Assembly (NCBI RefSeq): GCF_001189295.1
Contig: NZ_CP012159.1
Span: 620,001 to 684,000 of the forward strand
Direction of reading: 5' to 3'
DNA from: Chondromyces crocatus
GTDB lineage: Bacteria; Myxococcota_A; Polyangia; Polyangiales; Polyangiaceae
Length of the DNA stretch: 64,000 bases
Part shown: piece by piece, positions 7,055 through 16,740 of the stretch
Numbering within the stretch: position 1 is the first letter of the stretch
How the letters are laid out: the number at the start of each line of letters is the position of its first letter
Notes under the pieces: generated by a model
Database searches by the model: none
The model's input: only the letters and a program-made list of their open reading frames with translations
Told to the model about the DNA's origin: nothing
Position numbers and translations under genes: made by a program

Positions 7055-9838
7055 ATGCGCTGCCTCGCGCTCGCTGCCGCCATCATCGCCCCGCTCATCG
7101 CCGCTTCGTGTGCCCCCCCGAGCCAGCCGCCGCCGGCGGGTCCACCGTCCGGAGCACCAGCCGGGCTGGACGGCGCGGGGAATGAGCATGCCGGCGAAGA
7201 AGCATCCGGCCTCGCCTCGCAGCCCGGGTTGCGGCTCCCGCGCACCGTGTCGCCCGAGCATTACCGCGTCACCCTGACCGTCCTTCCAGGCGACGAGGCC
7301 TTTTCCGGGGAGATCGAGATCGATCTCGCGCTGACGCGTCCCACCGAGCTGCTCTGGCTGAACGCCAAGGAACTCTCGGTCTCCCAGGTGAGCGTCGTCT
7401 CGGCAGGCGCCCGGATCGCGGCGCGCGTGGTGCCAGGTGGCGAAGATCATCTCGGCGTCGCGTTCGAGCCGGCGCTGCCCGCAGGGAAGGCGAAGCTCAC
7501 GATGCACTATCGGGGGGCCGTCTCCGCGAAGGACGACCGCGGCGTGTTCGTCGAGGAGGAGGGAGGCGCCAGGTTCGTCTTCACCCAGTTCGAGAGCATC
7601 GAGGCGCGGCGCGCGTTCCCCTGCTTCGACGAGCCCTCGTTCAAGGTCCCATGGCAGCTCTCGCTGCGTGTACGCGCCTCGGAGGTCGCGCTCTCGAACA
7701 CGCCGGTGGTGTCCGAGGAGCCAGCCGGAGACGGCCTGAAGCTCGTGCGCTTCGCAGAGACGAAGCCGCTACCGAGCTACCTGGTGGCGTTCGCGGTGGG
7801 GCCGTTCGAGCTGGTCGACGCCGGCAAGGGAGGCAAGAACGGCACGCCGATACGGATCGCGGTCCCCCCTGGGCGCAAGGCGGACGCGCGGTGGGCGAAG
7901 GAAGCGACGCCGGCGCTGCTCGGGGTGCTGGAGAGACAGCTCGGGCTCCCGTACCCGTACGAGAAGCTCGACGTGGTGCCCGTGCCTCACCTCGCCTCGT
8001 TCGGCGCCATGGAGAACCCGGGACTGATCACCTTCGACATGACGCGCTCGCTGGCGAAGCCGGGTGACGAGACGCCCCGGTTCAAGCGCACGTTCGGACG
8101 GATCATGGCGCACGAGATCGCGCACCAGTGGTTCGGCAACCTGGTGACGTCGGATTTCTGGGACGACATCTGGCTGAACGAGGGGTTCGCCGACTGGATG
8201 ACGTCGCGCGCGGTGGCAGAGTGGCAGCCGGGCTGGGACGAGGCCATCGCGCAGAGCCGAGCGACTTCCTGGGCCATGTCCGAGGACACGCTCCTGTCGG
8301 CGAGGAAAATCCGCCAGGAGATCGTCACCAAGGACGACATCTTGAATGCCTTCGACAGCATCACCTACGCGAAGGGTGCAGCCGTTCTCTCGATGGCCGA
8401 AGCTTGGCTCGGCCCCGATCGGTTCATGAAGGGCGTGCGGAGCTACCTGGAGAAGCACGCGCACAGGACCGCGCGGTCCGACGACTTCCTCGCAGCGATG
8501 GCCGAGGTGGGCGGAGACGAGGCGAAGACGGTGCTGGCCAGCTTCCTCGATCAGCCCGGGGTGCCGCTCGTCCGTGCCGAGATCGCATGTGATGCGGGTT
8601 CGGCGCCGCAACTCCGCCTGACGCAAGGGCGGCTCCTGTCGGTCGGACCGGCGGGTGGAGCGCAGGAGGATACGCCCGATGAAGCGCAGGAGGCGGCTCC
8701 GGCCACAAGTTCGAGGTGGTCGATTCCGGTCTGCTACCGCCTGGATGGTGGTTCTTCTGGGCAGACCTGCGCGGTGATGTCGCAGCCATCCGCTGTGGTG
8801 CCGCTCGGCGCGGGGCGGTGCCCGACCTGGGTCATGCTCCAGGCCGGCGGTACCGGGTACTACCATGGGGCGTACGACGGGAAGGTGCTCGACCGGCTGC
8901 TCGGTCGCGGGGAGGCGCGGCTATCGACGGTGGAACGGGTGACCGTACTGCGCGACGTGAACGCGCTGGTGCAAGCGGGCCACCTGCCGATCGGCGATGC
9001 GCTCGGCGCGATCGTCGAGGTGGCGAAGGACCCGGAGCCTCACCTGCTCCAGGAGGCGCTCCAGATCGCCTGGGAAGTGCGCGAAGCCCACCTGCCTGAG
9101 GATCTCCAGCCAGCCTATGCGCGCTTCGTACGCGAGGTGTTCGGCTCACGCGCGCGCACGCTCGGGTTGCGTCCCAAGGCTGGCGAACGCGAGGCGCTAG
9201 GACTCACCCGCGCGTCGCTCGTGGAACTCGTGGCGACGCGCGGTGGGGAGACCGCGCTCGTGACGGAGGCGCGACGGCTCACGGATCGATACCTCGGGGA
9301 TCCGCGCACGCTGGAGGCAGAGGCCGTGGACGCGGTGCTGACGATCGCTGCCTACCACGGCGATCAGGCCCTCTTCGATCGGCTCCACGCAGCGCTGCGC
9401 AAGGAAAAGGATGGACGGCGGCGCGGCCGTCTCCTCGACGCGATGGGGGCATTCAGGAAGCCGGAGATCATGCGCCAGGCAGTGTCCCTGGTGCTCTCCG
9501 ACGAGCTGGACATCCGGGAGTCCTCGGAGTTGCTCTCCTCGCATGACGAGCGCGCGGCGGCCGTGGCCTTCGGGCTGGTGAAGGAGCACTTCGACGGCCT
9601 GGTCGAGCGGCTCCCTGCCGAGGTCCGCGGCTACCTTCCACTCGTGGGTGAAAAGCTCTGCGATGCAGCGTCGGCTGCCGAGCTGGAGGCGTTCTTCAAG
9701 CCGCGCCTCGACCGCCTCACAGGTGGACCACGGCATCTCGCTCAGGCGCTGGAGAGCATCGCGCTTTGCACGGCGCAGCGTGATGTGCAAGGCGCGAGCC
9801 TGCGCACGTTCCTGCAGCGTTATGTGAAGAAAGGCTGA
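7055..9838 (+). CDS. M1-family aminopeptidase lipoprotein
   Basis: A 927-aa zinc aminopeptidase. The GAMEN exopeptidase motif is at residues 317-321, the zinc site HEIAHQW starts at His353, and the third ligand is Glu376 in WLNEGFADW. The N-terminal beta domain and C-terminal helical (ERAP1-like) domain make up the usual M1 length. The start is the ATG at 7055 with TGGAGG 4 nt upstream; it begins a signal peptide with a lipobox (IAASC), so the enzyme is probably membrane-anchored and acts on peptides outside the cytoplasm. A Pro/Gly-rich spacer follows the lipid-anchor Cys. Confidence 0.93.
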   Translation: MRCLALAAAIIAPLIAASCAPPSQPPPAGPPSGAPAGLDGAGNEHAGEEASGLASQPGLRLPRTVSPEHYRVTLTVLPGDEAFSGEIEIDLALTRPTELLWLNAKELSVSQVSVVSAGARIAARVVPGGEDHLGVAFEPALPAGKAKLTMHYRGAVSAKDDRGVFVEEEGGARFVFTQFESIEARRAFPCFDEPSFKVPWQLSLRVRASEVALSNTPVVSEEPAGDGLKLVRFAETKPLPSYLVAFAVGPFELVDAGKGGKNGTPIRIAVPPGRKADARWAKEATPALLGVLERQLGLPYPYEKLDVVPVPHLASFGAMENPGLITFDMTRSLAKPGDETPRFKRTFGRIMAHEIAHQWFGNLVTSDFWDDIWLNEGFADWMTSRAVAEWQPGWDEAIAQSRATSWAMSEDTLLSARKIRQEIVTKDDILNAFDSITYAKGAAVLSMAEAWLGPDRFMKGVRSYLEKHAHRTARSDDFLAAMAEVGGDEAKTVLASFLDQPGVPLVRAEIACDAGSAPQLRLTQGRLLSVGPAGGAQEDTPDEAQEAAPATSSRWSIPVCYRLDGGSSGQTCAVMSQPSAVVPLGAGRCPTWVMLQAGGTGYYHGAYDGKVLDRLLGRGEARLSTVERVTVLRDVNALVQAGHLPIGDALGAIVEVAKDPEPHLLQEALQIAWEVREAHLPEDLQPAYARFVREVFGSRARTLGLRPKAGEREALGLTRASLVELVATRGGETALVTEARRLTDRYLGDPRTLEAEAVDAVLTIAAYHGDQALFDRLHAALRKEKDGRRRGRLLDAMGAFRKPEIMRQAVSLVLSDELDIRESSELLSSHDERAAAVAFGLVKEHFDGLVERLPAEVRGYLPLVGEKLCDAASAAELEAFFKPRLDRLTGGPRHLAQALESIALCTAQRDVQGASLRTFLQRYVKKG

Positions 9839-9904
9839 ACCAGGAAGGGCGGATCACCGCTCCCCGCTCTTCCCGGACACAGCCGGCACGGATATGCTCC
9901 GGGC

Positions 9905-11155
9905 ATGCGCCGCGCATGGCTGGCCGCAGCGTCCCTTCTCGCCTCGGGCTGCGTGCCCGAGCTGGGCGATGCTCCGTTCGCGTGCGGAAGCGCTGGGCCT
10001 TGCCCGGAAGGGTACACCTGTCAGGCGACGGTCTGCATGCGGGAGGGCGCCGCGCCGGGGCCTGCGAGGCCGGCGCGGGTGACCTGGATCAATGCGGCCG
10101 AGCTTCACTGGGTGGAGCGCGCAGGGGGAGGCGCGGCGCTGGTGGTGAACGACGGGTTCTCACCGGACGCGCATGGCCTGTACGAGATCCTGGTGTCGCC
10201 CGATGGGGAGGTCGGCGCGCCTCGGCTCCTGTTCGGCTACGGCGACGAGATGCCCATCGCGTCGAGTGTGGTCGCGCTGGACGACAGTCGCTACGCGGTC
10301 GCGATGCTGCGCTTTCCTCGCGTCGACGAGGACGCGATGACGCTGGAGGTGCTCGCCGTGGACCGGGAGCCCCCCGAGGGAACTTCTCCTGGCGTCGAAT
10401 CGCTGCACCGGGAACAAGAGCGCTTCCTCGGCGGGGTGGAGCCGCCCTACATCGGCGCGGTGGCCAGACGGGGGATGATCGATGTCGCCTGGACGCGCCC
10501 CAGCGAAGGCGGACGGCTGGAAGTGCTGCGCATCGAGCGGAGCGGCTCGGTCTGGAGTCGAACGATGGCGATGAGGCAGCCTTTGCCCGACGAAATCCTT
10601 CCGCTCTCGGGAGACTGCACGCTCTGGCGAAGCAGCGAGGACGAGCTGAGCGTGCGCGTGGGCTTCGAGTCGTTCGCCGTGGGACACGTCGACACGAGCG
10701 GAGCGCTATCGCCACCGCTCCGGGTGGAAGGGGTGCCGCTCTACGCGCTCGGTGGTGAGATGCTGGTGATGCGGCGCGGCGCCTACGACGAGCGGTCCAG
10801 GAGCTACCCGGTGAGCTTCGCCCACCTGGGCGCGGACGGGCAGGTGCTCGGTGAGGCGCCAGGCGGGGTGCTGCAAGCCGCGATGGAGCCGTTCACCGGC
10901 ACGCCTCACGCGCAGGGGGCGCTCGTCACGCCGCTCGCCGCAGACGCGTCGTTCACCACGTTCGACGTGGGCTTCTGGACGCCGGGAGCCGCGGCGCCCG
11001 TACCCGTGGCGCGGGTGGAGCGTACGAGCACGAACGAGATCTACTCGGCCCGGGCGTTCGCTGCCGACGGCAAGGCCTACGTGGCCTGGACCGAGTTCCA
11101 CGAGTCGCTGATGGATCTGTGGGTGTCGACGGCATCGCTCGAAGGGGGCCTGTGA
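9905..11155 (+). CDS. lipoprotein with CPxGYxC cysteine cluster (paralogue 1)
   Basis: A 416-aa predicted lipoprotein (lipobox LASGC). After the anchor comes a short cysteine cluster, CGSAGPCPEGYTCQATVC, then a long region of beta-strand-rich sequence that may be a propeller-like fold. The next gene has the same layout (CSEGACPDGYDCIHGVC) and overlaps it by GTGA, so the two look like a tandem duplication. No enzymatic motif is visible. The cysteine cluster resembles short disulphide motifs common in myxobacterial surface lipoproteins. Function unknown. Confidence 0.7.
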   Translation: MRRAWLAAASLLASGCVPELGDAPFACGSAGPCPEGYTCQATVCMREGAAPGPARPARVTWINAAELHWVERAGGGAALVVNDGFSPDAHGLYEILVSPDGEVGAPRLLFGYGDEMPIASSVVALDDSRYAVAMLRFPRVDEDAMTLEVLAVDREPPEGTSPGVESLHREQERFLGGVEPPYIGAVARRGMIDVAWTRPSEGGRLEVLRIERSGSVWSRTMAMRQPLPDEILPLSGDCTLWRSSEDELSVRVGFESFAVGHVDTSGALSPPLRVEGVPLYALGGEMLVMRRGAYDERSRSYPVSFAHLGADGQVLGEAPGGVLQAAMEPFTGTPHAQGALVTPLAADASFTTFDVGFWTPGAAAPVPVARVERTSTNEIYSARAFAADGKAYVAWTEFHESLMDLWVSTASLEGGL

Positions 11156-12534
11156 ACTGGCGATGGATGGGTCTGCTGACGCTGACCCTCGGTGCGGGTG
11201 GGGCGTGGGGCGTGAGCGCGTGCGGGGCGCCCGAGTATGGTCCGCTGCCGGCGCTGTGCTCGGAAGGCGCCTGCCCCGACGGATACGACTGCATCCACGG
11301 GGTGTGCGCCGAGCCAGGGACGCCGGTGCCGATCACCGTCACGCGCGTGGAGAACCTCCGCGGCGAAGATCTCAAGCTCGTCCCCCAGAGTGATGGGGTG
11401 CTGGTCGTGTGGCAGACCTATGCCTACGGCCCTGAAGGGCAACGCTTCCGTGGAGCGCGGGTGCGCGCCGACGGGACGGTGAGCCGACCGATGGACCTGG
11501 TGACGAGCTTCGTCGCCGACGAGGGGTCGGTGGAGCCGTTCTACGACGTCCTCGGGCTCTCGGACGAGGACCTCTTGCTCGCCGTGAGCGCGACCCGGTT
11601 GCCGGACGACGACTCGCCACGAGCGCGGCTGCTCACGTACCGGGTGCGGCTGCCCGCGCCGGGCAACGAGGGACGCGGGGTGCAGTTCGCCGCCGCGTGG
11701 CCGGGAGAGGAGCGGATGGAGACCGCCGGCTACGGTGCCGTCTCGCGGCCGAAGCTCCTGCGTCGCACCGACCGGGTGGAACTCGGGTACGTGCGCACGC
11801 GGGAGCTCGCGGCAGATCCTGAAGCGGAACCGACGGCGGTCGTGATCGGAGAGCTCGGGGTCTTCCCGCTGGCGCTGGACGGTGCTCAGTTGGCCCCGCC
11901 AGCGTACTTCCAGGTGCGAAGAGAGCAGTCGGTGGCCGTCGGGGTGAGCGCCGCCTTCGCCAGGACCGACGGGAGCGCCGGAGACGACTCTGCCTTCTGG
12001 GTGCTCGACGACGTGAGGCCGAGTGCGGTCGTCGTATCGTCGGGGGGCGCGTCCTCGGAGCTGCGGCTGGAGCGGCTGGGCCACGCCGTGGAGGTGACGT
12101 CGCAATCCCTGCTCTACCTTCAACCGTCGGCGCGCGCCGGTGAGAAGTTGCCGACGGATCCTGTGGCGGGCGATGCTCTGCTCCGCCGGGTGGAGGCGGT
12201 CGAGGTGGGGGATCCTCCGTTCATGCTGACGGACGACGTGGTCGGGGCGCTGGGGGAAGTGAGGGACACGCCGAGGCCGGCGTGGGTCGCCCGAGAGGGC
12301 CGGCCCGCGCTGCTGGTGACGCCAGGTGCCTCGAGCAATGCCCCCTCGCTCCAGGTGTACAGCGTGGACCAGGCGTCCGGCGCGACCACGCTGGTGACCC
12401 GCATCGAGCGCTTTTCCTCCACCCTCGTGGACGCGGCCGCTGCCACGGTGGTGGGTGGCCGTCTCTATGTCGCCTGGACCGACGTCACCGAGGCCGCAGC
12501 CGTGGTCCGCATGGCCGTCATCCCCGAGCCCTGA
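11152..12534 (+). CDS. lipoprotein with CPxGYxC cysteine cluster (paralogue 2)
   Basis: A 460-aa predicted lipoprotein read from the GTG at 11152, which overlaps the previous stop (GTGA). The signal peptide ends in WGVSAC. The cluster CSEGACPDGYDCIHGVC mirrors that of the upstream gene, and the remaining 400 residues have a similar repeated beta-rich character with a closing phrase (LYVAWTDVTEAA) matching the upstream protein's KAYVAWTEFHES. This supports paralogy. An in-frame ATG at 11167 is an alternative start. Function unknown. Confidence 0.7.
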   Translation: MNWRWMGLLTLTLGAGGAWGVSACGAPEYGPLPALCSEGACPDGYDCIHGVCAEPGTPVPITVTRVENLRGEDLKLVPQSDGVLVVWQTYAYGPEGQRFRGARVRADGTVSRPMDLVTSFVADEGSVEPFYDVLGLSDEDLLLAVSATRLPDDDSPRARLLTYRVRLPAPGNEGRGVQFAAAWPGEERMETAGYGAVSRPKLLRRTDRVELGYVRTRELAADPEAEPTAVVIGELGVFPLALDGAQLAPPAYFQVRREQSVAVGVSAAFARTDGSAGDDSAFWVLDDVRPSAVVVSSGGASSELRLERLGHAVEVTSQSLLYLQPSARAGEKLPTDPVAGDALLRRVEAVEVGDPPFMLTDDVVGALGEVRDTPRPAWVAREGRPALLVTPGASSNAPSLQVYSVDQASGATTLVTRIERFSSTLVDAAAATVVGGRLYVAWTDVTEAAAVVRMAVIPEP

Positions 12535-12579
12535 TCCCGTGCGTCACCTGGAACCGAAGCAGATCCGAGAGGTCAGGGC

Positions 12580-14577
12580 GTGGGAGCGATGATGCCCGGA
12601 GCCGAGCGCGCCGAGGAGCTGTTCGCCGGCAAGTACCGCCTGATCCGGATGCTCGGCAAGGGCGGGATGGGCGAGGTGTGGCTCGCCGAGGAGGAAGGTC
12701 CCCGCAACTTCCGCCGCCGGGTGGCGCTGAAGAAGTTGCTCTCCAAGAGCGAGATCGACGACTACGCCTACGAATCGTTCTTCGCCGAGGCGCACGTCAT
12801 CGCGCGGCTGGATCATCCGAACATCGTGCGGCTGATCGAGCTCGGCGTCGCCGAGGACACGGTCTTTCTGGCCCTCGACTACGTCGACGGCCCGTCCCTG
12901 GATCGCCTCGTCCGCAAGGGCGGAGGGCCTCTGTCGGCGCCCGCTGTCGCCTACGTGGGGCGCGAGGTGGCGCGGGCTCTGGAGGCGGTACATTCGCTGT
13001 GCGACGACGACGGGCAGAACTTCGGGGTGGTCCACCGGGACATCTCGCCAGCGAACATCCTGCTCGCGCGTGACGCGCGCGTGCGGCTCACCGACTTCGG
13101 CATCGCGAAGATCTCGGGCTTCGTCGGCGAGAAGACCGAGACCGGCGTGTTCAAGGGGAAGCTGCCGTACATGCCCCCGGAGCAAGCGCGTGGTGAGGCG
13201 TTCGATCAGCGTGCCGACGTGTTCTCGCTCGGCGTCACGCTCATCGAGTCGCTCACCGGGCGGCGGGTGCGCAAGAGCGAGACGCAAGCGCAGCTGATGA
13301 TGCGGGTGGCGACCGCGCCGGTCCCCTCGGTGCAGGAACTCCTGCCCGACATCCCCCCGGCGCTCGCGTCGGCCATCGACGGCGCGACGGCGTTCGATCC
13401 GGACAGCCGCACCCAGGACGCGGGGACGCTGGCGGCCGCCTTCGACGCCGCGCTGTGGGCACTCGGTCCGTCGGCGGAGCAAGAGGCGCGGGCGGAGATC
13501 AAGCGAAGGGTGGAGACCACCCTCGCCGCGCTGGGCGAATCGGTGACGGGGACGCACCGGCAGACGCCAGGCAACCGCTCGGCAGGACGCGGGACGCCGG
13601 GAGCGCCGACGACCCCGAGCGCACCGAGGACGCCCGGCGCGCCCGTGAAGACGCCGAAGCCGGCCGTGTCCGAGATCCACGCGCGCGGCGTCGTGGTGTC
13701 GTCACGTCCTGACGAAGCCGGTCCCCCGAGCTCGAACTCTGCGCCCACGGTGCTGGAGAGGGGAGGCCGTCGCGCCGCGCCCGATGATGGCGGGCTGGAA
13801 GCAGGTCGCGGCTCTACCCCCTCCCTGGAGCCTGCGGTATCGCGACCCTCCACGAAGGCGGCCACTTCGCTCGGGGCCGCGTCATCGCTCGAAGGCGCGT
13901 CGACCAGACCGTCCACCGCGACGGGCAAGTCACCAAGCGAGCGACGACGCGCATCGCTCCTCTTGCTGCTCGCCGTGGCGCTCGGCGCTGCGTTTGCCGT
14001 GTTCCTCCTCTGGTGGAGCCAGCAGACCTCGCGGACCCAGCCCTCGGACGCCGAGGCGTCAGCGACGAGCATGCCCTCCGATCCTCTCGCCCCCAGCGGG
14101 ACAGGGAGTCCCGGCGCGAAGGAGGTGCCACCAGGAGCCACGGCAGAGACCGCATCACCGAGCGCCTCGTACCTGCCGACGACCCCTTCTGCGAGCGCGT
14201 CCACCCCGGGCTCCCACCCCACCGGAGAGCCTTCCACCGGCTCGACGGCAGGAGAGCCAAAACTCTTCGGCAAATGGCCTCCCACACGGGGAACGGCTGC
14301 GCCCGAGGCCAGCGCCACCGCGACCTCTGGAGGCGCAGCCGAGGAGACGAGTGGAACGGGCTCCCTCCAGGTGGTGGTGCTGCCCTGGGCCGACGTCAGC
14401 GTCGATGGCAAGCCGATGGGCACCACCCCCATTGCGCCCATCCCGCTGTCCCCCGGTCCCCACAGCGTCGTGCTGCGCAACGCCGAGCTCGGCGCGGTGC
14501 GGAACCTTTCCGTCGTCATCAAGGCGGGCCAGCCGTCGCTATTGCGCGTCGATCTGCGCCGCACGGAGTCGCCATGA
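12580..14577 (+). CDS. Ser/Thr protein kinase with C-terminal PEGA domain
   Basis: A 665-aa transmembrane kinase. The glycine loop GKGGMGEVW is at residues 26-34, the ATP-binding Lys in VALKK (51-52), the catalytic loop HRDISPAN starts at 152, DFG at 172-174, and the activation-segment MPPEQA follows. After the kinase domain comes a Pro/Ser/Thr-rich linker, one membrane helix (SLLLLLAVALGAAFAVFLLW, about 457-476), another Thr/Ser-rich stretch and a C-terminal PEGA domain (VSVDGKPMGTTPI). The topology predicts a cytoplasmic kinase and an external PEGA module. The start is GTG 12580; ATGs at 12589 and 12592 are alternatives. It overlaps the next gene by ATGA. Confidence 0.93.
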   Translation: MGAMMPGAERAEELFAGKYRLIRMLGKGGMGEVWLAEEEGPRNFRRRVALKKLLSKSEIDDYAYESFFAEAHVIARLDHPNIVRLIELGVAEDTVFLALDYVDGPSLDRLVRKGGGPLSAPAVAYVGREVARALEAVHSLCDDDGQNFGVVHRDISPANILLARDARVRLTDFGIAKISGFVGEKTETGVFKGKLPYMPPEQARGEAFDQRADVFSLGVTLIESLTGRRVRKSETQAQLMMRVATAPVPSVQELLPDIPPALASAIDGATAFDPDSRTQDAGTLAAAFDAALWALGPSAEQEARAEIKRRVETTLAALGESVTGTHRQTPGNRSAGRGTPGAPTTPSAPRTPGAPVKTPKPAVSEIHARGVVVSSRPDEAGPPSSNSAPTVLERGGRRAAPDDGGLEAGRGSTPSLEPAVSRPSTKAATSLGAASSLEGASTRPSTATGKSPSERRRASLLLLLAVALGAAFAVFLLWWSQQTSRTQPSDAEASATSMPSDPLAPSGTGSPGAKEVPPGATAETASPSASYLPTTPSASASTPGSHPTGEPSTGSTAGEPKLFGKWPPTRGTAAPEASATATSGGAAEETSGTGSLQVVVLPWADVSVDGKPMGTTPIAPIPLSPGPHSVVLRNAELGAVRNLSVVIKAGQPSLLRVDLRRTESP

Positions 14578-16016
14578 GCCGCCCTCCCCCCTCGGGCTCC
14601 ATCCGGAGACGAAGTCCGCACCTGATCACGCGCGACGAGCGCGAGACGCATCCCTGGTGTGGCAGCACTGCCGCGTGCGGCGCACGCCCTTGGCGCGGCA
14701 CGCCCCTCCTCGCCGCGGTGCTCACGTTCACGGCAGCGCTGGGCTCCACGCTGGCACCTCGCGCGGCCTCGGCCCAGGATCTCGCCGGGGTCGTCGCGCG
14801 TGCCCGGGAACAGGTCGAGAACGGTGCCTACGCCGACGCCTCGAAGACGCTGGCCTCGCTCCCCGCGACCGGCGTACCGGACGCACTCCGCGTCGAGGCT
14901 GCGCTCCTGGAGACCACGGCGGCCCTCGTGCTCGGTGGCGTCACCGCGGCCGAGACGGCCTGCGCCAAGGCCGTGGTGGCCTCGGGGTACGATCCCGAGG
15001 TGGCGCGTGACCAGTCGCCGAAGGTGCGGACCGTGTGCAGGACCGCAGCCGAGAAAGAGCGCGCTCAGCGGCTCGGTCGGGAGCAGATCACCGTGTCGGA
15101 CCTCAAGGTCGACGCGCCCTCCGTGGCGTGGCAGCCCGTGCGGATCTCGGCGACGGCCAACCAGATGCCCGGCTGGCTGCGGGTGGTCGCCCGGGTGACA
15201 TCGTCGGCACTGGAGGGGTCCTTCGAACTGGCGCTCGCGCCATCGATGGAGGGTCCGCTGCGTGGCACGCTCGACCCTTCCTGGTGCCGGCCCGGCGCGA
15301 AGATCACGGTGGAACTCGTCCCTCAGGACCGGCACGGTGACCTCGGCATCGCCGGCCCCCCCACGGCCGCTCCAGCAGGCGGCGCGGGACCCAAGCCAGA
15401 CGCCACCACGGCGAGCGCCGTCTCGTTCGTCGTTCCGACCGCCGAGGCGATGATCGCCCTCGGCGAGCTTCCCGGCGGCGCGCTCGTCGCCGTCGACAAC
15501 GCCGCGGTGAAGCCGGCCCCGGGTGGCCGGATCCCCGTCGCGCCGGGGCACCACACCGTCACCCTGGAACTCGCCGACGGAGCCTTTGCCAGTGCCGCGG
15601 TGGACGTGTCCCGTGGCGTGGTCGCACGCGTCGCCCTCTCTCCACAGCGCGAGGCGAGGAGCCGCACGCTGGCCTGGATCGCCACGGGGACCGCGGTGGC
15701 GCTGGGCTCGGTGGGTGGCGTGCTGATGCTGACCGCCGACGGGCGCCGACGCGACATCGAGGAAGCCTCGGCGCGACGTGAGGCCGGCTCGAACCTGCCC
15801 GCCGTGGAGTACGCGCAGCTCCAGGCCATCGACGAAGAGCGAAAGACGCTGACCACGGTCGGGGTGGGCCTTCTTATCGGCGGCGGCGTCGCCGCGGCCG
15901 CCGCGGCGACCCTCTGGCTCTGGCCGGAGAGCCGCGGACCACGCGGCGCGCCGGCCTCTGCGACCGTCGGCGCACGCATCTCCCCTTCGGGCGTCACCGT
16001 GATCGGGAGCTTCTAG
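14574..16016 (+). CDS. secreted/membrane protein with PEGA-like region
   Basis: A 480-aa protein coupled to the kinase by an ATGA overlap. After a signal-type hydrophobic segment ending in AASAQD there is a helical, TPR-like stretch (VARAREQVENGAYADASKTL), a beta-rich middle, a PEGA-like region (GALVAVDNAAVKPAPGGRIP), and two membrane helices near the C-terminus (LAWIATGTAVALGSVGGVLM and LLIGGGVAAAAAATLWLW). This arrangement is frequent downstream of myxobacterial kinases. It may be a periplasmic partner of the kinase's PEGA domain; that is inference from context. Confidence 0.65.
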   Translation: MSRPPPSGSIRRRSPHLITRDERETHPWCGSTAACGARPWRGTPLLAAVLTFTAALGSTLAPRAASAQDLAGVVARAREQVENGAYADASKTLASLPATGVPDALRVEAALLETTAALVLGGVTAAETACAKAVVASGYDPEVARDQSPKVRTVCRTAAEKERAQRLGREQITVSDLKVDAPSVAWQPVRISATANQMPGWLRVVARVTSSALEGSFELALAPSMEGPLRGTLDPSWCRPGAKITVELVPQDRHGDLGIAGPPTAAPAGGAGPKPDATTASAVSFVVPTAEAMIALGELPGGALVAVDNAAVKPAPGGRIPVAPGHHTVTLELADGAFASAAVDVSRGVVARVALSPQREARSRTLAWIATGTAVALGSVGGVLMLTADGRRRDIEEASARREAGSNLPAVEYAQLQAIDEERKTLTTVGVGLLIGGGVAAAAAATLWLWPESRGPRGAPASATVGARISPSGVTVIGSF

Positions 16017-16538
16017 ATGGCGGGATCACCCATGTCCTCGCCTGCAGTCGAACGCGAGTGGTGGAAAGGTCCCACCTGGGAGATCCAGATCTTCTATCCA
16101 GCACCCGGGGTGCTCTACACACGCGCCGAGGGTCAGGCCGACCTCGAGTGCGCGCAGCACGCGATGCAAGCGTTCGATCGGGTCGCTGCGGCCACGACCG
16201 AGAAGGTCGCGGTCTTCCATGACTGGGAAGGCATCACCGCCTACACCGCCGAGGTCCGCTCCACCTACACCAAGTGGTCGAAGGGGCACGTCGAGCGCCT
16301 TGCTGGCGTTCACATCCTGATCCGATCGCGCATGGTGGCCATGGCCGTGACCCTGGTCAGTGCGGCGGTGGGCGGGGTGATCACGGCGCACTACGACCGC
16401 AATGCCTTCGAGAAGCTGCGCGCCGAGACCATCCTCCGACGACGCCGGGCGAGCGAGAACCCACCGGACGACGGCGGTCCTCCGACGAGCGGTCCCTACT
16501 CGATCCGCCGTGGCTGGATGACGAACAACGGGCAGTAG
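16017..16538 (+). CDS. STAS/SEC14-like small protein
   Basis: A 173-aa protein that starts at the base immediately after the previous stop. The core (TWEIQIFYPAPGVLYTRAEG ... KVAVFHDWEGITAYT ... HILIRSRMVAMAVTLVSAAV) alternates strands and helices in the manner of STAS or SEC14-like single-domain proteins common in myxobacteria. No phosphorylatable Ser/Thr loop can be placed with confidence. As the third gene of the kinase operon it could be a phosphorylation target. Confidence 0.5.
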   Translation: MAGSPMSSPAVEREWWKGPTWEIQIFYPAPGVLYTRAEGQADLECAQHAMQAFDRVAAATTEKVAVFHDWEGITAYTAEVRSTYTKWSKGHVERLAGVHILIRSRMVAMAVTLVSAAVGGVITAHYDRNAFEKLRAETILRRRRASENPPDDGGPPTSGPYSIRRGWMTNNGQ

Positions 16539-16711
16539 CCGCAGCGCCGCTCGCTGCGCCACGCACGCCGCGCGCTGCCCCTCATGCACACGGCTGGAAC
16601 CTTCGCCCGCTTCTCGATGCACCGACGTCAGGCCCGAAGCGGCGAGACATGCCTGATTTCCAGGGTGGATCGCGGGGTGGTGGGGCCCCGACGAGCTTTG
16701 CTCGGCGGGGC

Positions 16712-16733
16712 GGCGGGGGCGCGTGCCCCCGCC
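16712..16733. terminator. hairpin terminator between convergent operons
   Basis: A perfect 9-bp inverted repeat, GGCGGGGGC / GCCCCCGCC with loop GCGT, lies just past the stop of the minus-strand ABC gene. There is no T-run on either strand, so it is a strong hairpin that may stop transcription from both sides. Confidence 0.6.
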
Positions 16734-16740
16734 GTGTGAA

